Both the position numbers and the translations under genes were made by a program. Below are positions 24,438 through 32,154 of a stretch of 34,905 nt of DNA, piece by piece (positions within the stretch are counted from its first letter, which is position 1; each line of letters opens with the position of its first letter). The notes under the pieces were generated by a model. That model made no database searches. It saw nothing but the letters and a program-made list of their open reading frames with translations, and had not been told where the DNA came from. Source of the stretch: Verrucomicrobiota bacterium (GTDB taxonomy: Bacteria; Verrucomicrobiota; Verrucomicrobiia; Limisphaerales; UBA11358); contig JAJPJM010000171.1 in NCBI GenBank assembly GCA_021324235.1, forward strand, positions 1-34,905. The letters are read 5' to 3'.

Positions 24438-24527
24438 AACATTGAACATCGAACATTGAACTCTGAGCACCGAAAGCCGGCAAGGTTTGCCGGTTCGTCG
24501 TTCGATGTTCGATGTTGGATGTTCGGC
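24438..24527. repeat. Inverted heptamer arms forming a long hairpin, nuoK-nuoL gap
   Basis: Left arm: AACATTG AACATCG AACATTG AACTCTG AGCACCG (24438-24472). Right arm: GTTCGTC GTTCGAT GTTCGAT GTTGGAT GTTCGGC (24493-24527). The arms are largely complementary and enclose a perfect 7-base stem, CCGGCAA/TTGCCGG (24477-24493), with a 3-base loop. The whole 117-base gap between nuoK and nuoL is essentially this structure, so it would be transcribed within the operon mRNA. Confidence 0.8.
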
Positions 24528-24541
24528 GTTTTTTCATTTCT

Positions 24542-24847
24542 TTACAGTTTCATCGAGGTGAGGTCTTCGACGTGCGCCGACTGGCGCTTGCGGTAGAGGG
24601 CGACGATGAGCGCCAGGCCGACCGCCACTTCCGCCGCCGCCACGGTGATGATGAAGAAGACCAGGATCTGGCCGTTCAGGTTGTTGTTGAACCGCGAAAA
24701 CGAGACCAGCGCGAGGTTCGCCGCATTGAGCATCAACTCCAGCGACATGTAAATCACCAGCAGGTTTCGCCGCATGATGACACCCAGCAGCCCCAGTCCA
24801 AACAGCAGGAAGCTGACGGTCAAATAATGTTCCAATCCCACGTGCAT
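24542..24847 (-). CDS. nuoK: NADH-quinone oxidoreductase subunit K
   Basis: Small membrane-arm subunit of complex I with three transmembrane helices and 101 residues, the family norm. It carries conserved glutamates in the helices: YMSLELMLNAANLALV (second helix, Glu at the proton path) and ITVAAAEVAVGLALIVALYRK (third helix). The start MHVGLEHYLTVSFLLFGLG fits the family. It follows nuoJ after one base. The gap after it contains the heptamer hairpin. Confidence 0.96.
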   Translation of the reverse strand: MHVGLEHYLTVSFLLFGLGLLGVIMRRNLLVIYMSLELMLNAANLALVSFSRFNNNLNGQILVFFIITVAAAEVAVGLALIVALYRKRQSAHVEDLTSMKL

Positions 24848-24848
24848 G

Positions 24849-25370
24849 TTATTTCAAATCCTTCTTGCTCAGCAAAATCACGCCGACCATCGCCACCAGC
24901 AGCAGGATGGAGACGACTTCAAACGGCAAAACGTATTGCGTGAACAGGAGTTGGCCGAGCGCGTTGGTGCCGCCTTCGAGTTGCGGCGCCGGCAAATTGG
25001 CGCCCGGTCGTGCCGCTCTCAACGCCTTCAAGGAAATGATCATGATGACGCCGACGGAGACCAACCCGGCGACGGCGCCGAACAGTTTGATTTTACGGCG
25101 TTGTTCCTCCTTCAGATCGAGCAGCATGATGACGAAGAGGAACAGGACGATGACCGCGCCGGCATAGACGATGATCTGCACCGCCGCGAGAAAGAACGCG
25201 TGCAGCAGCACGAACAGGCCGGCCATCGAAATGATGGTCAACACGAGGAACATCGCGCTCGTGACCGGGTTGCGGCTGAACGGATTGGCGACGACCAGCA
25301 CGCCGCACAACAGCGTCAGTGCCGCGAACAGGTAAAATAAAATGTCAGGCAAAATATCGGACAGTGCCAT
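24849..25370 (-). CDS. nuoJ: NADH-quinone oxidoreductase subunit J
   Basis: Membrane-arm subunit with five predicted helices and 173 residues, typical length. Family words: NPVTSAMFLVLTIISMAGLF, HAFFLAAVQIIVYAGAVIVL with the conserved tyrosine and glycine of the flexible third helix, and FLFVIMLLDLKEE. The C-terminal helix ends PFEVVSILLLVAMVGVILL with SKKDLK. It sits 12 bases after nuoI and 1 base before nuoK, in the standard nuoI-J-K order. Confidence 0.95.
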   Translation of the reverse strand: MALSDILPDILFYLFAALTLLCGVLVVANPFSRNPVTSAMFLVLTIISMAGLFVLLHAFFLAAVQIIVYAGAVIVLFLFVIMLLDLKEEQRRKIKLFGAVAGLVSVGVIMIISLKALRAARPGANLPAPQLEGGTNALGQLLFTQYVLPFEVVSILLLVAMVGVILLSKKDLK

Positions 25371-25382
25371 GGTTCCCTTGCG

Positions 25383-25940
25383 TCAAACTTTGACCGGAAA
25401 AGTCTCCTGCTCCTTCGCCTCTTCCAGTTTTTGTTTCCATTTCTGAATGCCGCCGTGAACGCCGCCGAGGGCAAGCAGTTTTTCCTTGTCGTAAATCATT
25501 TCCTCGCGGCTCAGGCCGGTGAGCGAATAGTCTTTTTGCAGGAAGATGGCCTCCTCGGGGCAGACTTCCTGGCACAGGCCGCAAAAGATGCAGCGGAGCA
25601 TGTTGATCTCGAATTCCTGCGGCATTTTTTCCGCATTCGACCGGTCGGCCGGCCGGCCGGCCGGGCCGGGCGGGATGATTTTGATGGCCTTGGGCGGGCA
25701 GACAAATTCGCAGAGCTGGCAGGAGACGCATTTGGTGTTGCCGTCCTGGTCCTTCACCAGGTACGGCGCGCCGCGATAATCCGCCGGCACGGCCCATTTC
25801 TGCTCGGGATATTCCATCGTGACGGTCTTGCCGCCGAACAACGAACGGACGGCATGCCGGATCGTGACTTTGAATCCGCCGACAATCGCCGGCAGATAAA
25901 GTTTTTCCCAGAACGTCAATGGTTTGCGATTAACAATCAT
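25383..25940 (-). CDS. nuoI: NADH-quinone oxidoreductase subunit I (2 x 4Fe-4S)
   Basis: Peripheral Fe-S subunit that carries clusters N6a and N6b to NuoB. 185 residues with two ferredoxin motifs: C71, C74, C77, C81 (CVSCQLCEFVCPP) and C117, C120, C123, C127 (CIFCGLCQEVCPEE). Between them is a longer-than-usual loop, GPAGRPADRS (92-101), encoded by a GGCCGGCCGGCC run. The start MIVNRKPLTFWEKLYLPAIV includes the membrane-associated N-terminal helix. The 95-base gap upstream, toward nuoH, is filled by an inverted heptamer structure. Confidence 0.96.
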   Translation of the reverse strand: MIVNRKPLTFWEKLYLPAIVGGFKVTIRHAVRSLFGGKTVTMEYPEQKWAVPADYRGAPYLVKDQDGNTKCVSCQLCEFVCPPKAIKIIPPGPAGRPADRSNAEKMPQEFEINMLRCIFCGLCQEVCPEEAIFLQKDYSLTGLSREEMIYDKEKLLALGGVHGGIQKWKQKLEEAKEQETFPVKV

Positions 25941-25951
25941 TCAATAAATTT

Positions 25952-26037
25952 CAAATCCCGAATTTCGAATTACGAATCATCGGAACAGCCATCGCCTCGA
26001 TTATTCGCAACTCGAAATTCGCACTTCGCAATTTTCT
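25952..26037. repeat. Inverted heptamer arms, nuoH-nuoI gap
   Basis: Left arm: CAAATCC, then CGAATTT CGAATTA CGAATCA (25952-25979). Right arm: ATTCGCA ACTCGAA ATTCGCA CTTCGCA ATTTTCT (26003-26037), reaching the nuoH stop codon. Read on the other strand, the right arm (GCGAATTTCGAGTTGCGAAT) matches the left arm closely, so the two can pair. It has the same plan as the nuoK-nuoL structure, with different words. Confidence 0.75.
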
Positions 26038-27097
26038 AACTCATCACCCACAAAACGACCGCCGTCACCAAAATGTTCACCAGCGCCAGCGGCACGAACT
26101 TCCGCCAGCCCAGGTCCATCAGCTGGTCATACCGGAAGCGCGGGAACATCCAGCGCACCCAGATGAACAGCACCATGAACAAAAGCATTTTCACCACAAA
26201 CACCAGGATGTGCGCGATGCCCGCCACCGGCGTTGTCGCCGGATGGTCCAGCCCCCAGAATGGCAGCGTCCAACCGCCGAAAAACAGCGTCACCATCATG
26301 CCCGCCGACGCAATCATGTTGGAATATTCGCCGAGAAAAAACAGCGCGAATTTCATCGAGCTGTATTCGGTGTGATAGCCGCCCACCAGCTCGGTTTCCG
26401 CCTCCGGCAGGTCGAACGGCAGCCGGTTGGTTTCCGCGAACGCCGCGACCAGGAAAATGATGAACGAAACCGGCGAGTAAAGCGCCAGCCAGCCGTGTTG
26501 CGCCTGCCAGCCGATGATCTGGTTCAGATTCAAATTGCCCACGATGAGAAATACCGGGATCACCGACATGCCCATCGAGATTTCGTACGAAATCATCTGC
26601 GCGCTCGACCGGATGCCGCCCAGGAACGGATATTTCGAATTGGCCGCGTAGCCCGCCAATACGATGCCGTAAACGCCCAGGGAGACGATGCCGAACGTGT
26701 AGAGGATGCCCACGTTGAGGTTTGCGATCACCATTTGTTGATGGCCGAGTTGCGAGCCGAACGGAATCACCGCAATCACCAGCATTGAGGGAATCACCGC
26801 GATGGCCGGCGCCAGCCAGAAATACACCTTTCGCACGCCCGCCGGCGTAAAGTCCTCCTTGAGCATGAATTTCAAACCGTCGGCCAGCGGCTGAAAGAGG
26901 CCGAGCCGGATCAAAACCGGACCCAGACCGGGAATCGCCTTGACGAATGGAGGGGCGCAACGGTTCGGTCCGACGCGATCCTGGATCCACGCCGAAATTT
27001 TGCGTTCGGCCAAAACCGCATAAGCCACCATGCCCTGCACCACGCCAATGACGATGGCGATTTTGACCACGCTGAAGATGATAAAGCTCCAATTCAT
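26036..27097 (-). CDS. nuoH: NADH-quinone oxidoreductase subunit H
   Basis: Membrane subunit that forms the quinone chamber with NuoB and NuoD. 353 residues with eight or nine helices. Family words: VAYAVLAERKISAWIQDRVGPN near the N terminus, LADGLKFMLKEDFTP, the glutamate-rich loop FAETNRLPFDLPEAETELVG and YHTEYSSMKFALFFLGEYSN, then FIWVRWMFPRFRYDQLMDLGW near the end. All match NuoH over the full length. It starts 1 base after the nuoG stop. Confidence 0.97.
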   Translation of the reverse strand: MNWSFIIFSVVKIAIVIGVVQGMVAYAVLAERKISAWIQDRVGPNRCAPPFVKAIPGLGPVLIRLGLFQPLADGLKFMLKEDFTPAGVRKVYFWLAPAIAVIPSMLVIAVIPFGSQLGHQQMVIANLNVGILYTFGIVSLGVYGIVLAGYAANSKYPFLGGIRSSAQMISYEISMGMSVIPVFLIVGNLNLNQIIGWQAQHGWLALYSPVSFIIFLVAAFAETNRLPFDLPEAETELVGGYHTEYSSMKFALFFLGEYSNMIASAGMMVTLFFGGWTLPFWGLDHPATTPVAGIAHILVFVVKMLLFMVLFIWVRWMFPRFRYDQLMDLGWRKFVPLALVNILVTAVVLWVMS

Positions 27098-27098
27098 T

Positions 27099-28784
27099 TT
27101 AGATGGGCACCGTTACGCCGGTGTCGCCGAGACCTGCCCATGTCAAACCGCTGAACGCCGGCACGTCCTTGGCCATTTCGTTGAACAAACCTTCAATGGT
27201 CAGGAACCCGTTCTGGCCGGTGACGTTGTAAACCAAATCGTGCAAAAATTCCCATTCCGGCCGGGCGTCGCCAGGCGCCTCAACCGCTTTCATGAACTTC
27301 TGGACGCGGCCCTTGATGTTCGTGAACGTGCCGCGTTTCTCGACGTGCGCGCAGCCGGGCAGGAGATAATGCGCCCGCTTCGTCGTTTCGTTCGGCAGAA
27401 TGCCGCTGACAATGAGCGTGTCCAGTTTGCCGAGCAATTCGGCGTCAATGCCATTTTTGGTCGCGTCCTCGCCGAAAACAATCAGGGTCTTGATTTTCCC
27501 GGCACGGATAAATTCGGCAATTGGCCGCAGTTTGATGCCCACGTTGGCCTGGCAGATGCCGATAAGCCGGGCGCCGGTCCGGTTCGGGTTCCGGTCCACG
27601 TTCAGCAAGAACTTGTCACCTTCGCCGAAACGCCCGACGGAATCGGTCATCGCCCCGAATTTGTCCGCCAGTTTTTTGAGCAACCAGAGTTCCTCGTTCG
27701 TCTGCCGGGCCGAAGCGATGATGGCCACCGAACCGTGCGGTGCGGCCTTTAATTTATCCGCAATTTCGTTGAGTGCCGTGGTCCAGGCCGTTTTCTGGCC
27801 GCGGACGAGAACGTCCTTCAACCGGTCTTTGTGGCCAATCCATTTGTAATTCAGCCGGCCGTGATCGCACATCCAGCACGCGTTGACCGCATCGTTTTCG
27901 CGCGGCGTGTAGCGGTAAACCTTTTCCTCGCGCGAACCGACGATGATATTGCATCCGGTCGCGCAGCTCGTGCAGAGGCTCTTGGTTTCCTTGAGAAACC
28001 ACACACGCATCTGAAACCGGAAATCCTTCGACGTGAGCGCGCCGACGGGACAGATGTCCACGGTATTCAACGTGTAATTATTGTCGAACACCTTGCCCGG
28101 ATAGGCGGTGAGCGTGTTGTAACTGCCGCGATTGACGATACCGAGCGCGTCGTCACCGGCAATGTCCTTGGAAAACCGGATGCAGCGCGTGCACAGAATG
28201 CAGCGTTCATCGTCGAGCACGATGCGCGGGCCGAGATCCACCGCCTTGGGCTTGTGGACCTTCGGCTCCACAAAACGGCTCCCACTCTGGCCGTAGTCCA
28301 CCGAGTATTCCTGCAACTTGCATTCGCCGGCCTGGTCGCAAATCGGGCAGTCCAGCGGATGGTTGATGAGCAGGAACTCCAGCACGCCCTCGCGCATCTG
28401 CTTCACGCCGGGCGTGTTGGTGTAAATTTCCATGCCGGGCGAAATCGGCGTGGCGCAGGCGATGGCCGGGCGCGGCGATTTGGCAATCTTGGGCGTGCCG
28501 TCGGGATTCGTTACCGGCTTGCGGTCCGGGCCCAGCGCGGGCGTGCCAAATTCAACCAGGCACATGCGGCAGTTGCCCGCCACGGGCAGTTTCGGGTGAT
28601 AGCAATAATGCGGCACCTCCGTTTTTGCCTGTTCGCACGCCTGAATCATCGTCGTGGGCGTGAGCTTGCCGGACCAGTCCGCCGTGAGCTTGGGCACCTC
28701 GATTTCGCGCCCGTCCACCTTCACCTTGATCTTTTCGATCACCGGCGGCGCGGGTTTCGTTTCGGTTGTGGCGGTGGTTGACAT
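27099..28784 (-). CDS. nuoG: NADH-quinone oxidoreductase subunit G (short form)
   Basis: Large Fe-S subunit of the NADH-oxidising arm. 561 residues, shorter than many NuoG (about 680-910). Clusters: [2Fe-2S] C61, C72, C75, C110 (with an insertion of about 20 residues before the last Cys); N5-type HPLDCPICDQAGEC (C146, C149, C155 with His142); N4 C195, C198, C201, C245; and the extra N7 site C271, C274, C278, C306. The molybdopterin-oxidoreductase-like domain follows but is cut short and ends VPI after LGDTGVTV. The start at 28784 (MSTTATTETK) is chosen because the upstream open frame to 29078 overlaps nuoF. Confidence 0.93.
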   Translation of the reverse strand: MSTTATTETKPAPPVIEKIKVKVDGREIEVPKLTADWSGKLTPTTMIQACEQAKTEVPHYCYHPKLPVAGNCRMCLVEFGTPALGPDRKPVTNPDGTPKIAKSPRPAIACATPISPGMEIYTNTPGVKQMREGVLEFLLINHPLDCPICDQAGECKLQEYSVDYGQSGSRFVEPKVHKPKAVDLGPRIVLDDERCILCTRCIRFSKDIAGDDALGIVNRGSYNTLTAYPGKVFDNNYTLNTVDICPVGALTSKDFRFQMRVWFLKETKSLCTSCATGCNIIVGSREEKVYRYTPRENDAVNACWMCDHGRLNYKWIGHKDRLKDVLVRGQKTAWTTALNEIADKLKAAPHGSVAIIASARQTNEELWLLKKLADKFGAMTDSVGRFGEGDKFLLNVDRNPNRTGARLIGICQANVGIKLRPIAEFIRAGKIKTLIVFGEDATKNGIDAELLGKLDTLIVSGILPNETTKRAHYLLPGCAHVEKRGTFTNIKGRVQKFMKAVEAPGDARPEWEFLHDLVYNVTGQNGFLTIEGLFNEMAKDVPAFSGLTWAGLGDTGVTVPI

Positions 28785-28789
28785 GGCAA

Positions 28790-30223
28790 TCAGTGATGGG
28801 CGGCGGCCAGTTTTGTTTCTACCTCCGGCGCGGCGGTTTCCTTCACGCGGCGAGCCTCGTCGGCTGCGCCTTTGGCGACGAATTCGTCCTTGAATTTCGC
28901 GACAAAACTTTGCACCGGCCATGAGCAGGCTTCGCCAAACGCACAAATCGTCCGCCCGCCGGGAATGTTGTCGGCGATTTTGACCAGATAATCGGCGTCG
29001 CTCGCGCGGCCTTCGCCGTGGGTGAGGCGGTGCAGCGCCTTGCTCATCCAGAGCGAACCTTCGCGGCAGGGCGTGCACTGGCCGCAGCTTTCGTGCGCGT
29101 AAAATTCGGCGACGTTCGCCAACGCCTCGACGATGTCCACGCTGTCATCCATGACGATGATTGCGCTGGAACCGCTCATCGAGCCGGCGGCAATAAGCGA
29201 ATCGAAATCGTAAGGCAAATCCAGCATGTCCACATCCTGTTCGACCATCTGGCCGTCCGGGCCTTTGCGCTTGAGCTTGAACTTCTCGCTGGCCTTGAAA
29301 ACCTTCGCGGACGAACCGCCGGGAATGACGGCCTTCAATTTGCGTCCATCGCGTAGGCCGCCACCGAAGGCCGGATCATTGATCAGTTCGCCGATGGTGA
29401 CCTTGCCAATTTCGATTTCGTAGTAACCGGGCCGTTTGACGTGTCCGCTGAGGCTGACGATGCGCGTGCCGGTGTTGTTGGGCGTGCCGAGTTTGGCAAA
29501 CTCCGCCGCGCCCATCGCCACGATGTGCTTCACATTGCACAGCGTCTCGACGTTGTTGACGATGGTCGGGCACATGTACAGGCCGAGGATCGCCGGAAAA
29601 TAGGGCGGCTTGATGCGCGGGTACGGACGCTTGCCTTCGAGCGACTCGATGAGGCCGGTTTCCTCGCCGCAGATATAGGCGCCGGCGCCGCGATGGACGT
29701 ACATCTCCAGGTCGTAACCGCTGCCCAGGATGTTTTTGCCGAGCAGGTTTTTGGCGCGGGCTTCGGCCAATGCCTTGTTCAGGAGCTTTGCGCCTTCGGG
29801 CATTTCGCCACGGATGTAGATGTAGGCCAGATGTACGTCGTTGGCGAAACACGCGATGATCATGCCCTCGATCAACTGATGCGGGTCCTTGTGCATGATC
29901 TGACGGTCCTTGAACGTGCCCGGCTCGGATTCGTCGGCGTTGCAAATCAGATAAATCGGCTTGCCGCTCCTGCGGTCCACAAAGCTCCATTTGAGTCCGC
30001 ACGAAAAACCCGCGCCGCCGCGGCCGCGCAGGCCGGAAATTTTTACGTCATCGCGAATTTGCTCCTGCGGCGACAGGGTTTTGCCGTCGGGCAGGGTTTT
30101 GGGCGGCAGGGCGAGCGCCTTTTTGAGCGGTTCATACCCGCCATGGCGCAAGTAGCATTCGAGGTCGGGTGTGTACCCCGGCTCGTCGGCGTATTTCAAA
30201 ATCAATTTGTATTCCTGCGGCAT
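28790..30223 (-). CDS. nuoF: NADH-quinone oxidoreductase subunit F (NADH/FMN-binding)
   Basis: Catalytic flavoprotein that oxidises NADH. 477 residues: glycine-rich GLRGRGGAGF (64-73), ICNADESEPGTFKDR (93-107) for NADH/FMN, RGAGAYICGEETGLIESLEG, NVETLCNV, and the N3 cluster motif ESCGQCTPCREG with a later Cys in ICAFGEACSW. The C-terminal tail is extended and Ala/Glu-rich (AADEARRVKETAAPEVETK). A good Shine-Dalgarno, TAGGAG, lies about 9 bases before the ATG at 30223. It is separated from nuoE by 123 bases that contain an oppositely oriented tRNA gene. Confidence 0.97.
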   Translation of the reverse strand: MPQEYKLILKYADEPGYTPDLECYLRHGGYEPLKKALALPPKTLPDGKTLSPQEQIRDDVKISGLRGRGGAGFSCGLKWSFVDRRSGKPIYLICNADESEPGTFKDRQIMHKDPHQLIEGMIIACFANDVHLAYIYIRGEMPEGAKLLNKALAEARAKNLLGKNILGSGYDLEMYVHRGAGAYICGEETGLIESLEGKRPYPRIKPPYFPAILGLYMCPTIVNNVETLCNVKHIVAMGAAEFAKLGTPNNTGTRIVSLSGHVKRPGYYEIEIGKVTIGELINDPAFGGGLRDGRKLKAVIPGGSSAKVFKASEKFKLKRKGPDGQMVEQDVDMLDLPYDFDSLIAAGSMSGSSAIIVMDDSVDIVEALANVAEFYAHESCGQCTPCREGSLWMSKALHRLTHGEGRASDADYLVKIADNIPGGRTICAFGEACSWPVQSFVAKFKDEFVAKGAADEARRVKETAAPEVETKLAAAHH

Positions 30224-30270
30224 CGGCTTGACTCCTAAATCAAAAACTTTAGCTTTCTAACGCGCCGGCC

Positions 30271-30344
30271 TGCCCGATGGTGTAACGGTAGCACAGCAGA
30301 CTCTGAATCTGTTTGTCATGGTTCAAATCCATGTCGGGCAGCCA
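30271..30344 (+). tRNA. tRNA-Gln(CUG), antisense to the nuo operon
   Basis: A complete cloverleaf: acceptor stem TGCCCGA/TCGGGCA (7 perfect pairs), D arm GTG...CAC with AACGGTA loop, anticodon stem GCAGA/TCTGT with loop CTCTGAA (anticodon CTG), T arm CATGG/CCATG with loop TTCAAAT, discriminator G and encoded CCA. U1-A72 and G73 fit glutamine identity. It lies on the plus strand between nuoE (its stop begins 2 bases beyond) and nuoF, which are read on the minus strand. No good promoter was recognised upstream; a TTGACT at 30228 coincides with the nuoF Shine-Dalgarno complement and lacks a -10. Confidence 0.93.
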
Positions 30345-30346
30345 AA

Positions 30347-30880
30347 TCATTTGCAATCCCTCACAATGTCATCGGCTTTCTTGTGGCTGACGCCCTCATA
30401 AAAGGCGTCGTTGCACATCATCACCGGGGCGGTGCCGCAACTGGCGAGGCATTCGACGAATTCGACCGTGAACTTTCCGTCCTTGGTGGTTTGCGGGCCG
30501 TGCGCATGCGCATCCAGGCCCAGCTTCCCGCAAAAATGTTGATGCAGTTCGTACGCGCCGCCCAGGGCGCAACTCAACGTCCGGCACACCTTGATCTGAT
30601 ATTTGCCCATCGGCTTCGGCCGGAACATGGGATAAAACGTCACCAACTCGTAAACATTGATGGGCTGCACTTCGAGCTTCTTCGCCGTCCATTCGACGGC
30701 TTCCTGCGAAATCCAGCCGAATTGCTCCTGAATCGCGTGCAATACCATCAGCGAGGCGCTGCGTTTTTCCGGATAATGCGTGACCAGCTCGTTGACCTCC
30801 GCTTCCAGCGCCGCCGGCACGGCGAAACCGGCCTGAGACTGGAGCGGATTGGGAATGGGTTCGGTGTGTGTGGCGTTCAT
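30347..30880 (-). CDS. nuoE: NADH-quinone oxidoreductase subunit E (2Fe-2S)
   Basis: Thioredoxin-like [2Fe-2S] subunit (cluster N1a) of the NADH-oxidising arm. 177 residues. The helical N-terminal domain (VNELVTHYPEKRSASLMVLH, EQFGWISQEAVEWTAKKL, VYELVTFYPMF) precedes the cluster domain with VCRTLSCALGG and ECLASCGTAPVMM, giving four cysteines. The ATG at 30880 overlaps the nuoD stop in ATGA and is chosen over 30889. Directly beyond its stop codon lies the tRNA-Gln gene on the other strand. Confidence 0.96.
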   Translation of the reverse strand: MNATHTEPIPNPLQSQAGFAVPAALEAEVNELVTHYPEKRSASLMVLHAIQEQFGWISQEAVEWTAKKLEVQPINVYELVTFYPMFRPKPMGKYQIKVCRTLSCALGGAYELHQHFCGKLGLDAHAHGPQTTKDGKFTVEFVECLASCGTAPVMMCNDAFYEGVSHKKADDIVRDCK

Positions 30881-32148
30881 CGGTCGCACTCCCCCATGAC
30901 GAAGTCGAGCGATCCCAGAATCGCCACCGTGTCGCTGATCAGGCCGCCGACGAAGATTTTCGGGATGATGCTCAGGTTCACAAAGCTGGGCGAACGGATT
31001 TTCATCCGGTACGGCGTGCCACCGCCGCGGCTGTTGATGTAAAAGCCGAGTTCGCCCTTCGGGTTTTCATGGCCGAAGTAAACTTCGCCGGGCGGGCAGT
31101 TCATGCCCTGCGTCACCAGGATGAATTGATGAATCAATTCCTCCATTTTCGTCATCACCTTCTGCTTCGGCGGCAAAACGACCTTGCCGTCGGACACGTT
31201 CACCGGCTCCCTCGTTTTATTGTCCGCGCCGCCGGGGATTTTTTTGATGCACTGCAGCAGAATGCGGACGCTCTGGCGCATTTCCTCCATGCGCACCAGA
31301 TAACGGTCGTAGCAGTCGCCGACCGAGCCGGTGGGAATGTCAAATTCCAGGTCCGGGTAGCACAGATACGGCTGTTTTTTGCGCAAATCCCACTCGACCC
31401 CGCTGCCCCGCAGGTTCGGGCCGCTCAAACCGTAATTGATGGCGTCTTCCCTCGAGATCACGGCCAGATCCCGGACGCGATCCATCCAGATGCGATTGCG
31501 CGTGAGCAGGGTTTCGAGTTCGTTGAGCGCGGGAATGAATTCGTCGCAGAACTGCTGGCATTGGCCCAGCCAGGTCGACGGCAGGTCGCGCATCACGCCG
31601 CCGATGCGGGTGTAGCTCGTGGTGAAACGCGCGCCGCTGATCGCCTCGGCCAGATTGTAAATTTTTTCGCGCTCGGTGAACGAAAGCAGAAAAACCGTCA
31701 CCGCCCCCATGTCCATCGCGAACGCGCCGAGGCCGAGCAAATGCGCCGAAATGCGCGCCAGCTCCGCGCACATCACGCGGATGTACTGGCAGCGGGGTGG
31801 CAATTCCCTGTCGATACCGAGCAGCTTTTCCACCGCCAGCGCGTAGGCGACGTTGTTGGCCAGGGGCGCCAGGTAATCCAGCCGGTCCGTGTACGGGATG
31901 AACTGGGTATAGGTCATGTTCTCGGCGATTTTCTCGTCGCCGCGATGCAGATAACCCACGTCCGGATCGGCCTTGGTGATGATTTCGCCGTCCAGCTCGA
32001 GCACGATGCGCAACACGCCATGCGTGGCGGGATGCGACGGCCCCATGTTGAGGACCATTTTTTCGCCGACGGAATCCTGGAGTTCCTCCGCTGCCTGCGC
32101 TGCCCGCGCGGCGGAATCGCGAATCTCAATGTCTCGAACCGTGGCCAT
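30877..32148 (-). CDS. nuoD: NADH-quinone oxidoreductase subunit D
   Basis: 49-kDa-type subunit that lines the quinone site and descends from hydrogenase large subunits. 423 residues, not fused to NuoC. Landmarks: MVLNMGPSHPATHGVLRIVL with the conserved His-Pro, DPDVGYLHRGDEKIAEN, TDRLDYLAPLANNVAYALAV, ELARISAHLLGLGAFAMDMG, FTTSYTRIGGVMRDLP, and the C-terminal SPSFVNLSIIP...VAILGSLDFVMGECDR ending, with the aspartate, Cys and Arg of the family. It follows nuoC after 6 bases and overlaps nuoE by 4. Confidence 0.97.
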   Translation of the reverse strand: MATVRDIEIRDSAARAAQAAEELQDSVGEKMVLNMGPSHPATHGVLRIVLELDGEIITKADPDVGYLHRGDEKIAENMTYTQFIPYTDRLDYLAPLANNVAYALAVEKLLGIDRELPPRCQYIRVMCAELARISAHLLGLGAFAMDMGAVTVFLLSFTEREKIYNLAEAISGARFTTSYTRIGGVMRDLPSTWLGQCQQFCDEFIPALNELETLLTRNRIWMDRVRDLAVISREDAINYGLSGPNLRGSGVEWDLRKKQPYLCYPDLEFDIPTGSVGDCYDRYLVRMEEMRQSVRILLQCIKKIPGGADNKTREPVNVSDGKVVLPPKQKVMTKMEELIHQFILVTQGMNCPPGEVYFGHENPKGELGFYINSRGGGTPYRMKIRSPSFVNLSIIPKIFVGGLISDTVAILGSLDFVMGECDR

Positions 32149-32154
32149 GAAAAT

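Noticed and set aside
24438-24527. Possible CRISPR array, because of regularly repeated short units.
   Set aside because: Units are 7 bases with no spacers, and the two halves are inverted; no cas genes are present.
28785-29078. In-frame upstream extension of nuoG by 98 residues.
   Set aside because: It overlaps the nuoF coding region in another frame and has a basic, low-complexity composition; the ATG at 28784 starts the family-like sequence.
30228-30256. TTGACT as the -35 of a promoter for tRNA-Gln.
   Set aside because: No -10 box at a suitable distance, and the sequence is explained as the complement of the nuoF Shine-Dalgarno region.
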